A stretch of DNA of 27,094 bases, taken from positions 1-27,094 of the IMG/VR virus record IMGVR_UViG_3300025138_000278; one strand, written 5' to 3'. This stretch comes from a virus. The translations under genes were made by a program, and so were the position numbers. This document shows, piece by piece, positions 17,929-24,786 of this stretch (within the stretch, counting starts at the first letter, position 1; the number at the start of each line of letters is the position of its first letter). Under the pieces are notes generated by a model. It did no database searches and was not told where the DNA came from. It worked only from the letters and a program-made list of their open reading frames with translations.

Positions 17929-18335
17929 TATGCAAAATTTAGTGTTACTTCGTCTTCTATATTAGTGTCTATTATAGCATAAAATATTGCAACAGATACT
18001 TCATTATTATCTGGGTTATTTGTTACATTTAGTTCTTGTACATCCACGTTAGGAAATTCTCTACTTATTTTAGATTGGATATCTTCTTTTAAAAATTCTG
18101 TAGATTGCTGATTTATTTGGGAAAATATAAAATCTCTTAATCCTCCACCAAATTCTGGGTTTCCTATTCTTTCACCGGGGTTTGTTAAGAAGAAATTTAT
18201 TAAATTATATCTAGTAGCTTCTGCTGTTGTATAATTGGAGGTAAATCCCGTCCCCTCAGCAAGGGGTAAATTAATACCTATACCTACTCGAGGTCTTAAA
18301 TCATTAGGTTGTATATTTACTGCTCCAAACGCCAT
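17928..18335 (-). CDS. Baseplate wedge protein, GPW/gp25 family (135 aa)
   Basis: Small lysozyme-like-fold wedge protein that nucleates the sheath and contacts gp6 in contractile machines. The family signature is visible at residues about 43-70, NLINFFLTNPGERIGNPEFG followed by GGLRDFIF, which contains the conserved GER and FG/GL core. A helix (TEFLKEDIQSKISREFP) and a C-terminal beta pair (SVAIFYAIIDT) complete the fold. Length is typical for the family. The gene couples to gp6 by a TAATG overlap and follows the 117-aa gene after 10 nt. Despite the fold name, this family is structural and not an active muramidase. Confidence 0.93.
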   Translation of the reverse strand: MAFGAVNIQPNDLRPRVGIGINLPLAEGTGFTSNYTTAEATRYNLINFFLTNPGERIGNPEFGGGLRDFIFSQINQQSTEFLKEDIQSKISREFPNVDVQELNVTNNPDNNEVSVAIFYAIIDTNIEDEVTLNFA

Positions 18336-18345
18336 ATTTTAATTT

Positions 18346-18699
18346 TTATTTACTCTTCATTAATCCCATAATCATATCCATAGGTACATTTCCTTGTGGT
18401 AATTGACCATTAGCTGATGTTGTATCACCACTACCCATTTGTAAAGGCATATCTGCTGTTGTAGCACTTAATGTGCCTTGAGCGTTAGGTCTCATACTGT
18501 CTAAAACACCCATCATGTTTTCTCTTAATTTCATTTTATCATTTTCTGGTAATGGAGTATTTGCAACAGGAGTCGATTGTATCTCTGAAACTACAGCCTT
18601 AGGAACGCGTACAGCTTCTAAAAGGATGTCTTTCATTTCTTCTTGTATTGCCTCTTTTACGGCTTCTTTTACAATAGTTTTTAATTGACTTAATTTCAT
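18346..18699 (-). CDS. Small helical protein in the baseplate block (117 aa)
   Basis: Unrecognised. The first 30 residues form a strongly amphipathic, charged helix (MKLSQLKTIVKEAVKEAIQE), probably a coiled coil. The rest is flexible and rich in Met, Pro, Gln, Ser and Thr, ending in MDMIMGLMKSK. It has no catalytic motif, signal peptide or membrane helix. It sits between the 590-aa protein and gp25, and its start is preceded by a TATTTATAA motif 15 nt upstream, so it may open a transcript carrying gp25 and gp6. It may be an assembly chaperone or small baseplate linker, but that is only suggested by context. Confidence 0.65.
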   Translation of the reverse strand: MKLSQLKTIVKEAVKEAIQEEMKDILLEAVRVPKAVVSEIQSTPVANTPLPENDKMKLRENMMGVLDSMRPNAQGTLSATTADMPLQMGSGDTTSANGQLPQGNVPMDMIMGLMKSK

Positions 18700-18714
18700 T
18701 ATATTATTGTTTAG

Positions 18715-18723
18715 TTATAAATA
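18715..18723 (-). promoter_or_regulatory. TATTTATAA motif upstream of the 117-aa gene and gp25-gp6
   Basis: The 9-mer is in the 29-nt gap after the 590-aa gene, 15 nt before the start codon (sense context TCTAATATTTATAACTAAAC). It would place a candidate late promoter directly ahead of the inner-wedge genes. Confidence 0.5.
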
Positions 18724-18728
18724 TTAGA

Positions 18729-20501
18729 TTAATCTGCTTTTAAATTATTTATTTGTATATAAAATGATAATTCATCGATTAGTATTTGATCTTCAGCACT
18801 AAATGATGGTTCACCTTTTAAAATTGTAATTCCTTTAGAGTTTTTAGCAATAGCTTGTCTTCTAGGCAATTCCCCTACTTGAGCTTTATCTACTACTTCA
18901 ACTGACATATTAAACCCATTTACTATTTTTTCTTGGGGTTCTCCTTGTTCGGTAGCTTGCGCACTCAATGCTAATAGTTCAGCATTTATTGCTACTAAAT
19001 TTCCTGTACTTTCACATCCTTCTATTAACTTATCAATTGTTTTTAAATATCTTAATATTATAATAAGAGAAATTATTAAAAATATTAATGATATTATTAG
19101 TTGTTTTTTTAATTCTTTATTAACGTCTCCTAGTTTGTTTAAAGCCTCTTTTATACCTTCTAATTTGCTAATTACAGAAAATGGTATACCAACACCCCCA
19201 ACAGCTGTAGGGAAATTTAAATTTTCAATAATTTTTGAAATTCCTACTAAAAATCTACTTAAATATTCAAATAAAAATGCTAATGCTACATTTGAGATTA
19301 TAATAATGAATATATTATTTATTTGTTTTACTATTGAATTTCTTTTTCTTATAATATCTTTTAATCTTTCATTACTGGGACATTTGCTTTGTAATTGATT
19401 GGCTTGTTCTTCTTTAGCAATACCAAAGAAAATCATTAATTCGAATGCTAAAGGTAATAGTTTTGTTTGAACTACAGTAGCAGGTTTTAGTACCGATTTT
19501 CTTAAATTGTTTAAAAATGTTGCTGGGATATCAAAGTATGGGTCAATTTCCTTAATTACAAATTGATTAACTTCTTCAACAGCTTTATCTTTTGCTATTT
19601 CTGCTGCTTTTTCTATGTTATATAAAGCATGTATATTAAGTTCAGAAGGAATTTCTCCATTTTGTGTAACAATTGCTTGAATAGAAGGGGCATATGTTGA
19701 TCCTTTAAATTCACCTGTTTTGGATTCTTCAACATCTGTTATTGTTTGAGCTCTATCATCATCATCTACATAAGCAACAAAAGGTGGGGTTTTAGGAGGG
19801 GTTAAAGTTCTAGTAGGTTGAGCATCTAAAACAGGTAAACCAATTGTAATTGTATATTCACCTTGATCATCCGTCTTAGTATAAAATGCGCCTAATTCAT
19901 TAGTATCTCGACCAATCTCAGGATATGAATTTTTTGGGTCTAATTGATCAGCATCCCTAACACTTTGAAATAAATTGTTACCTTCTTTATCAAGTAATTC
20001 TTGTTTTGTAATTCTATTTTGTCTAATAACTGATGAATATGACCCAAAATCACGAATATCAGTTCCATAAATCGCTGGGTCGTTACTTACAGGGAAAATA
20101 CAAAGTTGAGGGTATACTTTTATACCCTCTATAGGGTCTTTAGAAAATTCATCATATACTTTACCTTTTACAGTAAACTTCTGGATGTAAGGTTCGTATT
20201 TACCTATTTCCTGTCCAGCTCTTTCTTTTCCTTCTGCTTTTAACCTATCATATTCTTCAGAAATTACCTCATTTCTTGATTCTCTTCTTATTTCTTTTAA
20301 TCGTTCCTTTTCTTCCTTTGTAAGATTTATTCCTCCAGGTTTAACAACATCATTTGTTCCAACTATGTTTGATTGTTGGGCTAATTTAATAGCTTCAGTT
20401 ACTTTATTGATATTATCAATATCAAGTTTTTCTAATAATTTTATACCTTGAGGGGTTGATAAAAATTGATTTGCGGCATTTAATATAATGTTAACCTCCA
20501 T
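18729..20501 (-). CDS. Baseplate-locus protein with carboxypeptidase-regulatory-like domain and hydrophobic helices (590 aa)
   Basis: No family is recognised for the whole protein. Residues 60-105 are a highly charged helix (KEEKERLKEIRRESRNEVIS). Residues about 108-270 look like a CarboxypepD_reg/transthyretin-type beta domain: FTVKGKVYDEFSKDPIEGIK opens the domain and TKTDDQGEYTITIG is the usual turn before the last strands. It is enlarged by an insertion between these two segments. Residues 347-362 are hydrophobic. Residues about 396-425 (NNIFIIIISNVALAFLFEYL) and 467-485 (LIISLIFLIISLIIILRYL) look like genuine membrane-spanning helices. The gene lies 1 nt after the spike gene and before gp25, so a tail role is likely. 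Membrane helices are odd in a virion protein: it could be tucked in the tail lumen and released into the host envelope, or be a membrane-bound assembly factor. Confidence 0.65.
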   Translation of the reverse strand: MEVNIILNAANQFLSTPQGIKLLEKLDIDNINKVTEAIKLAQQSNIVGTNDVVKPGGINLTKEEKERLKEIRRESRNEVISEEYDRLKAEGKERAGQEIGKYEPYIQKFTVKGKVYDEFSKDPIEGIKVYPQLCIFPVSNDPAIYGTDIRDFGSYSSVIRQNRITKQELLDKEGNNLFQSVRDADQLDPKNSYPEIGRDTNELGAFYTKTDDQGEYTITIGLPVLDAQPTRTLTPPKTPPFVAYVDDDDRAQTITDVEESKTGEFKGSTYAPSIQAIVTQNGEIPSELNIHALYNIEKAAEIAKDKAVEEVNQFVIKEIDPYFDIPATFLNNLRKSVLKPATVVQTKLLPLAFELMIFFGIAKEEQANQLQSKCPSNERLKDIIRKRNSIVKQINNIFIIIISNVALAFLFEYLSRFLVGISKIIENLNFPTAVGGVGIPFSVISKLEGIKEALNKLGDVNKELKKQLIISLIFLIISLIIILRYLKTIDKLIEGCESTGNLVAINAELLALSAQATEQGEPQEKIVNGFNMSVEVVDKAQVGELPRRQAIAKNSKGITILKGEPSFSAEDQILIDELSFYIQINNLKAD

Positions 20502-20502
20502 A

Positions 20503-21804
20503 CTAGCTTACTTTTACTCTTCTTGATAACATTCGTTTCATTTCTTCTCTAAGGGTTTTAATTTGAACATCATACGACACAAAAGCAAAACTCGCTGCTA
20601 GTGATAATGTAGGTTCCTTAGACAATGTTTGTAAAAGTTGTCCATATGAACCTAAGAAAAGGTCAAATTTTTCCATAAAAGAACTTCCTAATATAACTGC
20701 TTCCCTAGCATTAGGTTTTCCTAGTGACACCTTTCCTTCAGGTGCTAAAATATTAACATTCCCTTTTTTAGATCTTATAGCAGAATCTGCATTAGAATCT
20801 AAAATTGTTGATTTAGCTGAAGATAAAATTATACTATCCTCAGATGAATTAAGTAATAATCTATTAGAATTTAATATTATTTGAGGGTTATTATAAGATG
20901 TTGGAGATATTGGGGTCTTTTTAACCATCCTTGAAAAAGGAACAGTAATACCTTCACCTGATTTTACTTCAGTTGTTGAAACTAAAATTGGGATTTGTTG
21001 GTTTGAAGTTAAATATATAGAAGAAGGATCTAAGTTTATGTCTTCCGTAGTTGGAAGAAAACCAGGTCCTGTAATAGAAGCATTTTGTCCGTTTTTTAAT
21101 ATAGTAATAGCACTACCTTCTTGTCCACTTCTAGACCAATTATTTGTTATATCTCCTTCAGTTTTAGCTGTTGCTCCTAATCTAATACTATTCCCAAATC
21201 TACCTTCAAATATTCTATCTCCTGCAAAGGGTAAAACAGCTTGTATGTTTCCATTTTCTGTAAAATTACCTCCTGAAGTACCATTAAGGTTTATTTCAAT
21301 AGGGGTTTGGATTGCTTCCATGTCAGCACCAGCTTCTATTTCACTATAAGTTTTATTACTTTGTGGTGTGTTATTTTCAGCAACAGATAAAGGATCGGGG
21401 GAAGCATTTTGTTCATTATCATTCCATAGTTTTAAGCTTACATAATAATATATAGGATCTGTACCTGGACCAGGATCTGTAATAGAAGGGCCTAGGAATA
21501 GTAAAACATACTCATTTACTAAAGGAAATTCTTTAATAAAAGGTTGTAGTGGGGTTGCTGTAGAATAGCTTGATTGCTTAGTTGCATTACTAGTAGTAAT
21601 TTTTACATCTTCCCATTTTATAGCACCTATACCAAAATACTCACCATTAGTTAAAAACATTTCAGAATTGGTATTTAGACATACATCTTTTACCCTTCCA
21701 ACTAAAATATTATTACCTAACTGTGAAAGTTGATTTGATAAATTACCTGGTGATGGGGTAGAGTTACCTTTTCTTATTTGACTAATTCCTGCTCTAGTAG
21801 CCAT
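20503..21804 (-). CDS. Baseplate hub/spike protein, gp5/gpV-like (433 aa)
   Basis: Probable central spike, which punctures the outer membrane at the tip of the tail tube. Residues about 33-125 look like the OB-fold seen at the start of gp5/gpV/VgrG proteins (NILVGRVKDVCLN, then PLVNEYVLLFLGP and YYYVSLKLW). Residues about 192-211 contain FAGDRIFEGRFGNSIRLG, a strand pattern I associate with phage gp5-like proteins. Residues about 308-362 are short repeating strands (IILNSNRLLLNSSEDSIILS, then GNVNILAPEGKVSLG), as in the spike beta-helix. I see no lysozyme domain insert, unlike T4 gp5, and no PAAR tip. The C-terminus is helical and basic. The start overlaps the 119-aa gene's stop by one base (TAATG), and its own TAG stop lies 1 nt before the 590-aa gene. 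Confidence 0.75.
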   Translation of the reverse strand: MATRAGISQIRKGNSTPSPGNLSNQLSQLGNNILVGRVKDVCLNTNSEMFLTNGEYFGIGAIKWEDVKITTSNATKQSSYSTATPLQPFIKEFPLVNEYVLLFLGPSITDPGPGTDPIYYYVSLKLWNDNEQNASPDPLSVAENNTPQSNKTYSEIEAGADMEAIQTPIEINLNGTSGGNFTENGNIQAVLPFAGDRIFEGRFGNSIRLGATAKTEGDITNNWSRSGQEGSAITILKNGQNASITGPGFLPTTEDINLDPSSIYLTSNQQIPILVSTTEVKSGEGITVPFSRMVKKTPISPTSYNNPQIILNSNRLLLNSSEDSIILSSAKSTILDSNADSAIRSKKGNVNILAPEGKVSLGKPNAREAVILGSSFMEKFDLFLGSYGQLLQTLSKEPTLSLAASFAFVSYDVQIKTLREEMKRMLSRRVKVS

Positions 21805-22163
21805 TACTTATCTTTTTTCTTTTCTTCTTTATATGCGTTTTGGATATTATCTAACTCAGCAAGTAATTCATCTTTTTCAGCATCAGTAATTCCTGATTCA
21901 TCACCGGTATTTTGATTATTTACTACACGTTGAATAATAGTTGCCATCTTAATTAGTTGTTCATCATTACGAACACCTATTTCTAAATATTCCTTAATTA
22001 AAGGTACAATTAATGTAGCATCACCTATATCCGATATAAGTGGTTTTAATTCAGAAATTAATCCTGTAATTTGTGTTTCTTTTTTCTTTTGATTGTCGTA
22101 AATTTCGCTTAGTATATCTGAAAATTTCTTAGTTCCAAATATTACATTGTCTAATGCTCCCAT
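21804..22163 (-). CDS. Small helical protein at the head of the baseplate block (119 aa)
   Basis: Not recognised. It is predicted mostly helical and charged: MGALDNVIFGTKKFSDILSE, then about residues 67-85 (NDEQLIKMATIIQRVV), and a Lys/Glu-rich C-terminal helix ending in NAYKEEKKKDK. It has no signal peptide, membrane helix or catalytic motif. It is the first gene after the sigma factor and opens the baseplate run, coupled to the spike gene by a TAATG overlap. It has both the TATTTATAA motif and the shared 15-nt leader upstream, so it is a good candidate for the first cistron of a late transcript. A tail or baseplate assembly function is possible by context only. Confidence 0.68.
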   Translation of the reverse strand: MGALDNVIFGTKKFSDILSEIYDNQKKKETQITGLISELKPLISDIGDATLIVPLIKEYLEIGVRNDEQLIKMATIIQRVVNNQNTGDESGITDAEKDELLAELDNIQNAYKEEKKKDK

Positions 22164-22164
22164 A

Positions 22165-22179
22165 GTGTGTTTTATTATA
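22165..22179 (-). promoter_or_regulatory. Shared 15-nt leader before ATGGG (copy 2)
   Basis: The sense strand reads TATAATAAAACACAC, then one base, then ATGGG, identical over 15 nt to the leader of the 221-aa gene more than 18 kb away. Here it overlaps the end of the TATTTATAA motif. Confidence 0.5.
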
Positions 22180-22183
22180 AATA
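22175..22183 (-). promoter_or_regulatory. TATTTATAA motif at the head of the baseplate block
   Basis: The 9-mer lies 11 nt before the 119-aa gene's ATG, in the 33-nt gap after the sigma-factor gene (sense context TCCATATTTATAATAAAA). It is the candidate late promoter for spike and downstream genes. Confidence 0.5.
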
Positions 22184-22196
22184 TGGATACAAAAAA

Positions 22197-22925
22197 TTAT
22201 TTGAATTTAGCGTAACCATGTTCTAAATAATGAACATATTCACTTTTAAATATACCGTGAAGTTTATCTGCTATTTTTGTAATTTTTGGAGTCTTAACAT
22301 CTACTATTTCACGAATATATATGTATAATGCTTTTTTATTAAATACTTCTATTGTTTCTCTTTTCCTAAATAACTCAAGTATGGCATCTGCTATTTGGGC
22401 ATCATTTTTCTTTGGAAATAATTCAAAAATATTTTCTGTAACATGATCAACAAATATATCAATGTATTTATATAATTCATCTACTGGCCCCGTTGATTCT
22501 TCGAAATTATAAGTGTGAGTTGATTTATCACCCATTAAAACATCAACGTCTACCTTTTTAATTTTTTTACTATAATTTTTTGTATTATATAATATTAACC
22601 AACGTTTTACTATAGTACCAAAATACGAATAAGCCTTAGCTCCTCGTGTTGGGTCAAATAAATGTATTTTAGAGAGCAAGAACACAATTATTTCATGTTG
22701 TAAATGTTCTAAATTATCAACTTCTGTATGGTAAAACTTGAATGTGTGGATGATATTCTGAGTAAGTTTGAAGAATGGATAGTGTATCTCTTTATCGTAG
22801 ATACTACTTCGTAATTTTTCATCCTCTATAGAATCAAGGCCATTATATCTAACAATAGCTAGTTCTGTGTCATGTGTGAAGTAATTCTTAGATTTCTTCC
22901 TTCTTTTCCTAATAGGTGGTTGCAT
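22197..22925 (-). CDS. Late sigma factor, gp55-like (242 aa)
   Basis: Probable phage-encoded sigma factor that directs host RNA polymerase to late promoters. Sigma-70 region 2 is visible at residues about 69-113: VDNLEHLQHEIIVFLLSKI, then FDPTRGAKAYSYFGTIVKRW. This matches the usual DL.QE, FDP.RG and S.Y sequence of promoter-melting helices. The C-terminal part (about 195-235: KKALYIYIREIVDV, then PKITKIADKLHGIFKSEY) could be a reduced region-4-like helix-turn-helix. The N-terminus is strongly basic (IRKRRKKSKNY). At 242 aa it is slightly longer than T4 gp55. It lies directly before the spike and wedge genes, and is the last gene ahead of the first TATTTATAA motif of the late block. I am fairly confident of the sigma assignment; gp55 equivalence is inferred from context. 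Confidence 0.8.
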   Translation of the reverse strand: MQPPIRKRRKKSKNYFTHDTELAIVRYNGLDSIEDEKLRSSIYDKEIHYPFFKLTQNIIHTFKFYHTEVDNLEHLQHEIIVFLLSKIHLFDPTRGAKAYSYFGTIVKRWLILYNTKNYSKKIKKVDVDVLMGDKSTHTYNFEESTGPVDELYKYIDIFVDHVTENIFELFPKKNDAQIADAILELFRKRETIEVFNKKALYIYIREIVDVKTPKITKIADKLHGIFKSEYVHYLEHGYAKFK

Positions 22926-22931
22926 ATAATG

Positions 22932-23213
22932 TTATTGGTTCTGTTTAAATCTAGATAAGTCATTTTGCAACCCTTTTAAATTTTTAAAAAAATAACCAAT
23001 TTCATCATCGCTTTTAAATAGATCTTTTTCGTCTATTTCTTTTAAGCGTTTGTCTGCAATGTCTAATTGTTTGCTATATTCATCTATAAATGTTCCATAA
23101 TTAATAATAATATCTTCTTGTTTCTCGGTTTTCGAGAGGAGATTCCATGTTGTAAACCCTAAGATTACTACAAGTACTCCCAATATTGATATAATAATTA
23201 ATTCTACACCCAT
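22932..23213 (-). CDS. Single-pass membrane protein with coiled coil (93 aa)
   Basis: Unrecognised family. Residues 2-24 (GVELIIISILGVLVVILGFT) form one transmembrane helix at the N-terminus. They are followed by a charged, probably coiled-coil cytoplasmic region (SKTEKQEDIIINYGTFIDEY, then KQLDIADKRLKEIDEKD) and a short basic C-terminus. There is no cleavable signal or lipobox, so it is probably N-out, C-in, anchored in the inner membrane. The start overlaps the HD-hydrolase stop by one base (TAATG), and the sigma-factor gene follows after 6 nt. Small membrane proteins of this shape can be spanins, holin-like, exclusion or anchoring proteins. It lacks the second partner expected of a spanin pair, so I leave the function open. 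Confidence 0.68.
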   Translation of the reverse strand: MGVELIIISILGVLVVILGFTTWNLLSKTEKQEDIIINYGTFIDEYSKQLDIADKRLKEIDEKDLFKSDDEIGYFFKNLKGLQNDLSRFKQNQ

Positions 23214-23992
23214 TATAAACTATCTAACATATTTTTTAATCCTTCGCTTTTAATACCTCCTAAGGCCTTAGCTTTTGCTTTGGTCTTATGAGCATTATCC
23301 GACAATGTATAATTCTTTTTTGGCGCCGCCACGCTATTTTGAGTAAACTTTGGCAACCATTCTATTTCAAATTCAATACGTGCGGCCATCATATCAGCTT
23401 GGTGCAAGATAAATGGCAATGATGTGCGAGGTTTTGTTTCTGGCATAAATGATTTTAAATATTTCTCATTAGCCGAATCATATAAACCATCATGTGTTTG
23501 AATAGCCACCATTTCATTGAATGTATATTTAATATCGTGTTCCTGTAGTAAAAATAACCCACGGTCTGGTACAGCAGCAAATGCAATTTTTTTATTATGC
23601 ATATATTCTTCACCTAATTTATCACGTCTCCATTGGTCAGTTTGAGGGATGTAAGATTCATGTTCCGAATCACCCATTTTACCTAAATCATGATTGATAG
23701 CTGAAAATACTAATTCTTCAATAGTAAATGTAGAGGTATCCATACCAAATTGTTCCCATACACCATACATTTTAAGTGATGCTTCAACAACTCTATTTAC
23801 ATGGTCAACATAACCACCAGGAAATGCTGAATGGTATTCTTTCTTATGCGACGCTGGCATTAGAATAATACGGTCTTCGAATTTTTTATAGAAATCAAGT
23901 AACTTTTGTTTACGATCTCCAGTGATATGTTCTTCAATATTATTATTAAACTCAACCCAATTTGATTGGATTTGTTCCGCGGATAATTTCAT
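23213..23992 (-). CDS. HD-domain metal-dependent phosphohydrolase (259 aa)
   Basis: HD superfamily hydrolase. The metal-binding residues are visible in order: His54 and His64 in YHSAFPGGYVDHVNRVVE, the His101-Asp102 pair in SAINHDLGKMG, His167-Asp168 in AIQTHDGLYD, and His197/Asp200 in LHQADMMAARIE. The AFPGG..DH arrangement recalls the YhaM-type exoribonuclease HD domain, but there is no N-terminal OB domain. Nucleotide or nucleic-acid hydrolysis is plausible and the substrate is unknown. The C-terminus (about 225-255) is Lys/Ala-rich and may bind nucleic acid. The start is preceded by an A-run (AAAAAAAAATAAAAGTT) rather than a Shine-Dalgarno sequence. It is coupled to the membrane coiled-coil protein by TAATG, then the sigma factor, so it may act in the middle-to-late transition or nucleotide metabolism. 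Confidence 0.82.
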   Translation of the reverse strand: MKLSAEQIQSNWVEFNNNIEEHITGDRKQKLLDFYKKFEDRIILMPASHKKEYHSAFPGGYVDHVNRVVEASLKMYGVWEQFGMDTSTFTIEELVFSAINHDLGKMGDSEHESYIPQTDQWRRDKLGEEYMHNKKIAFAAVPDRGLFLLQEHDIKYTFNEMVAIQTHDGLYDSANEKYLKSFMPETKPRTSLPFILHQADMMAARIEFEIEWLPKFTQNSVAAPKKNYTLSDNAHKTKAKAKALGGIKSEGLKNMLDSL

Positions 23993-24007
23993 AACTTTTA
24001 TTTTTTT

Positions 24008-24178
24008 TTAATTTTCGTTTTCTACGTAACTTTCTAATTCGGCTACAATGTTAGAACCTTTATCTACTTGACCCTTAATTTCACCTTTTGGTGCATTCAT
24101 ATTAATACCATTTCTTACAGCATTAAATATAGCATCTAATTGTTCTAATCTTTTTTGGAATAACTGTTTATTTCTCAT
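24008..24178 (-). CDS. Small protein (56 aa)
   Basis: A complete 57-codon frame with ATG and TAA, translating as MRNKQLFQKRLEQLDAIFNA, VRNGINMNAPKGEIKGQVDK, GSNIVAELESYVENEN. The first 25 residues look like an amphipathic helix, and the C-terminus is acidic. There is no family I recognise, no membrane segment and no signal. It is supported by normal amino-acid composition, its fit in an otherwise empty 300-nt stretch, same-strand orientation and a 15-nt gap to the HD-hydrolase gene. The upstream sequence is ATAAATAAATT before the ATG, without a Shine-Dalgarno sequence. It may be a small regulator or binding partner, but nothing in the sequence shows which. Confidence 0.6.
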   Translation of the reverse strand: MRNKQLFQKRLEQLDAIFNAVRNGINMNAPKGEIKGQVDKGSNIVAELESYVENEN

Positions 24179-24305
24179 AATTTATTTATTGTGGGATCGT
24201 TGTTAATAACAGGGTGTCCCTTAACCCCTTTGTTGCCTTTGTTTCAATTCGTTTTGTATACCCTTTTTTTCCCAAAACCCGTGTTATCAATCTACGGAGA
24301 GGATT
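24179..24305 (-). other. G-run-rich intergenic region (127 nt)
   Basis: This is the longest clear intergenic gap. On the sense strand it holds GGG-TTTT-GGG-AAAAAAA-GGG (24280 to 24261), then 32 nt later GGGG-TTAA-GGG (24228 to 24218), then ACACCC and a TATTAAC arm that can pair with GTTAA. It ends in AAATAAATT just before the 56-aa gene. Clustered G-runs stand out in this AT-rich DNA. It could be an untranslated leader, a small structured RNA or a promoter region. A plus-strand open frame through it has poor composition and overlaps the 150-aa gene, so I treat it as spurious. Confidence 0.45.
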
Positions 24306-24758
24306 TTACATAGGCACGTCTTTTTCAAGAGCTTTTTTAGTTTCTTTTATTTCGTGTAATTTTGCACATTTTTCATATTCTTCTGTTGTTTCAAAATATA
24401 AAATACCTAACATAAGTGACTTTAATAATGGTTTAGAATTAAAATCCCATACAGCATCAATATGCTCTGAGTTTTCCATATCTAAATGTTTGATATATGA
24501 ATATGCTCTATTAAATACAGCGAATGAAGATGCTTCCTTAGTTTCTTTAGCATTAAAAGATGTTTTTTCTTGTTGAAAGAATTTTTTTAATTTAGCATGA
24601 AATACCTCATGGTTATGTACCATTTTAGTAAACATACCTAACTTAGCTGTTGGACTTTTTAGAAAATCGGTTTCAGCTGTAATTAGCTCTTCAATATTTT
24701 CCGGTTCTTTACCTTTCTCGCCCCCAAATAATTCAAAAATTCTATCCTTGTCTATCAT
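24306..24758 (-). CDS. Hypothetical phage protein (150 aa)
   Basis: I do not recognise the family. It appears all-helical and charged: MIDKDRIFELFGGEKGKEPE, a middle helix KMVHNHEVFHAKLKKFFQQE, then SSFAVFNRAYSYIKHLDMEN and a Leu-rich helix (KPLLKSLMLGILYFE). There are several histidines (NHEVFH, IKHL, SEHIDAV, KLHEIK) but no recognised metal motif order. It has no signal peptide. The gene lies 28 nt after the 69-aa gene and just before the G-run intergenic region, in the block of small non-structural genes. A DNA-metabolism or host-takeover role fits the surroundings, but nothing in the sequence shows it directly. Confidence 0.68.
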   Translation of the reverse strand: MIDKDRIFELFGGEKGKEPENIEELITAETDFLKSPTAKLGMFTKMVHNHEVFHAKLKKFFQQEKTSFNAKETKEASSFAVFNRAYSYIKHLDMENSEHIDAVWDFNSKPLLKSLMLGILYFETTEEYEKCAKLHEIKETKKALEKDVPM

Positions 24759-24786
24759 TTTGATAATTTAATTCGATTATACATAT

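Noticed and set aside
1165-22183. TATAAATA on the plus strand as classic T4 late promoters
   Set aside because: In that orientation they would drive transcription antisense to every gene, and no plus-strand genes follow. The minus-strand reading is more sensible.
17894-22475. TATAAATA on the coding strand near 17894-17901 (in gp6) and about 22465-22472 (in the sigma gene) as late promoters
   Set aside because: Both lie inside coding sequence well away from the next gene's start. Two copies are expected by chance in such AT-rich DNA.
22932-23213. Spanin or holin assignment for the 93-aa membrane protein
   Set aside because: There is no partner spanin gene, no endolysin nearby and only one membrane helix with a long coiled coil, so the evidence is insufficient.
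24214-24576. Plus-strand open frame of 120 codons
   Set aside because: It overlaps most of the 150-aa minus-strand gene, has poor composition and would be the only plus-strand gene in the window.
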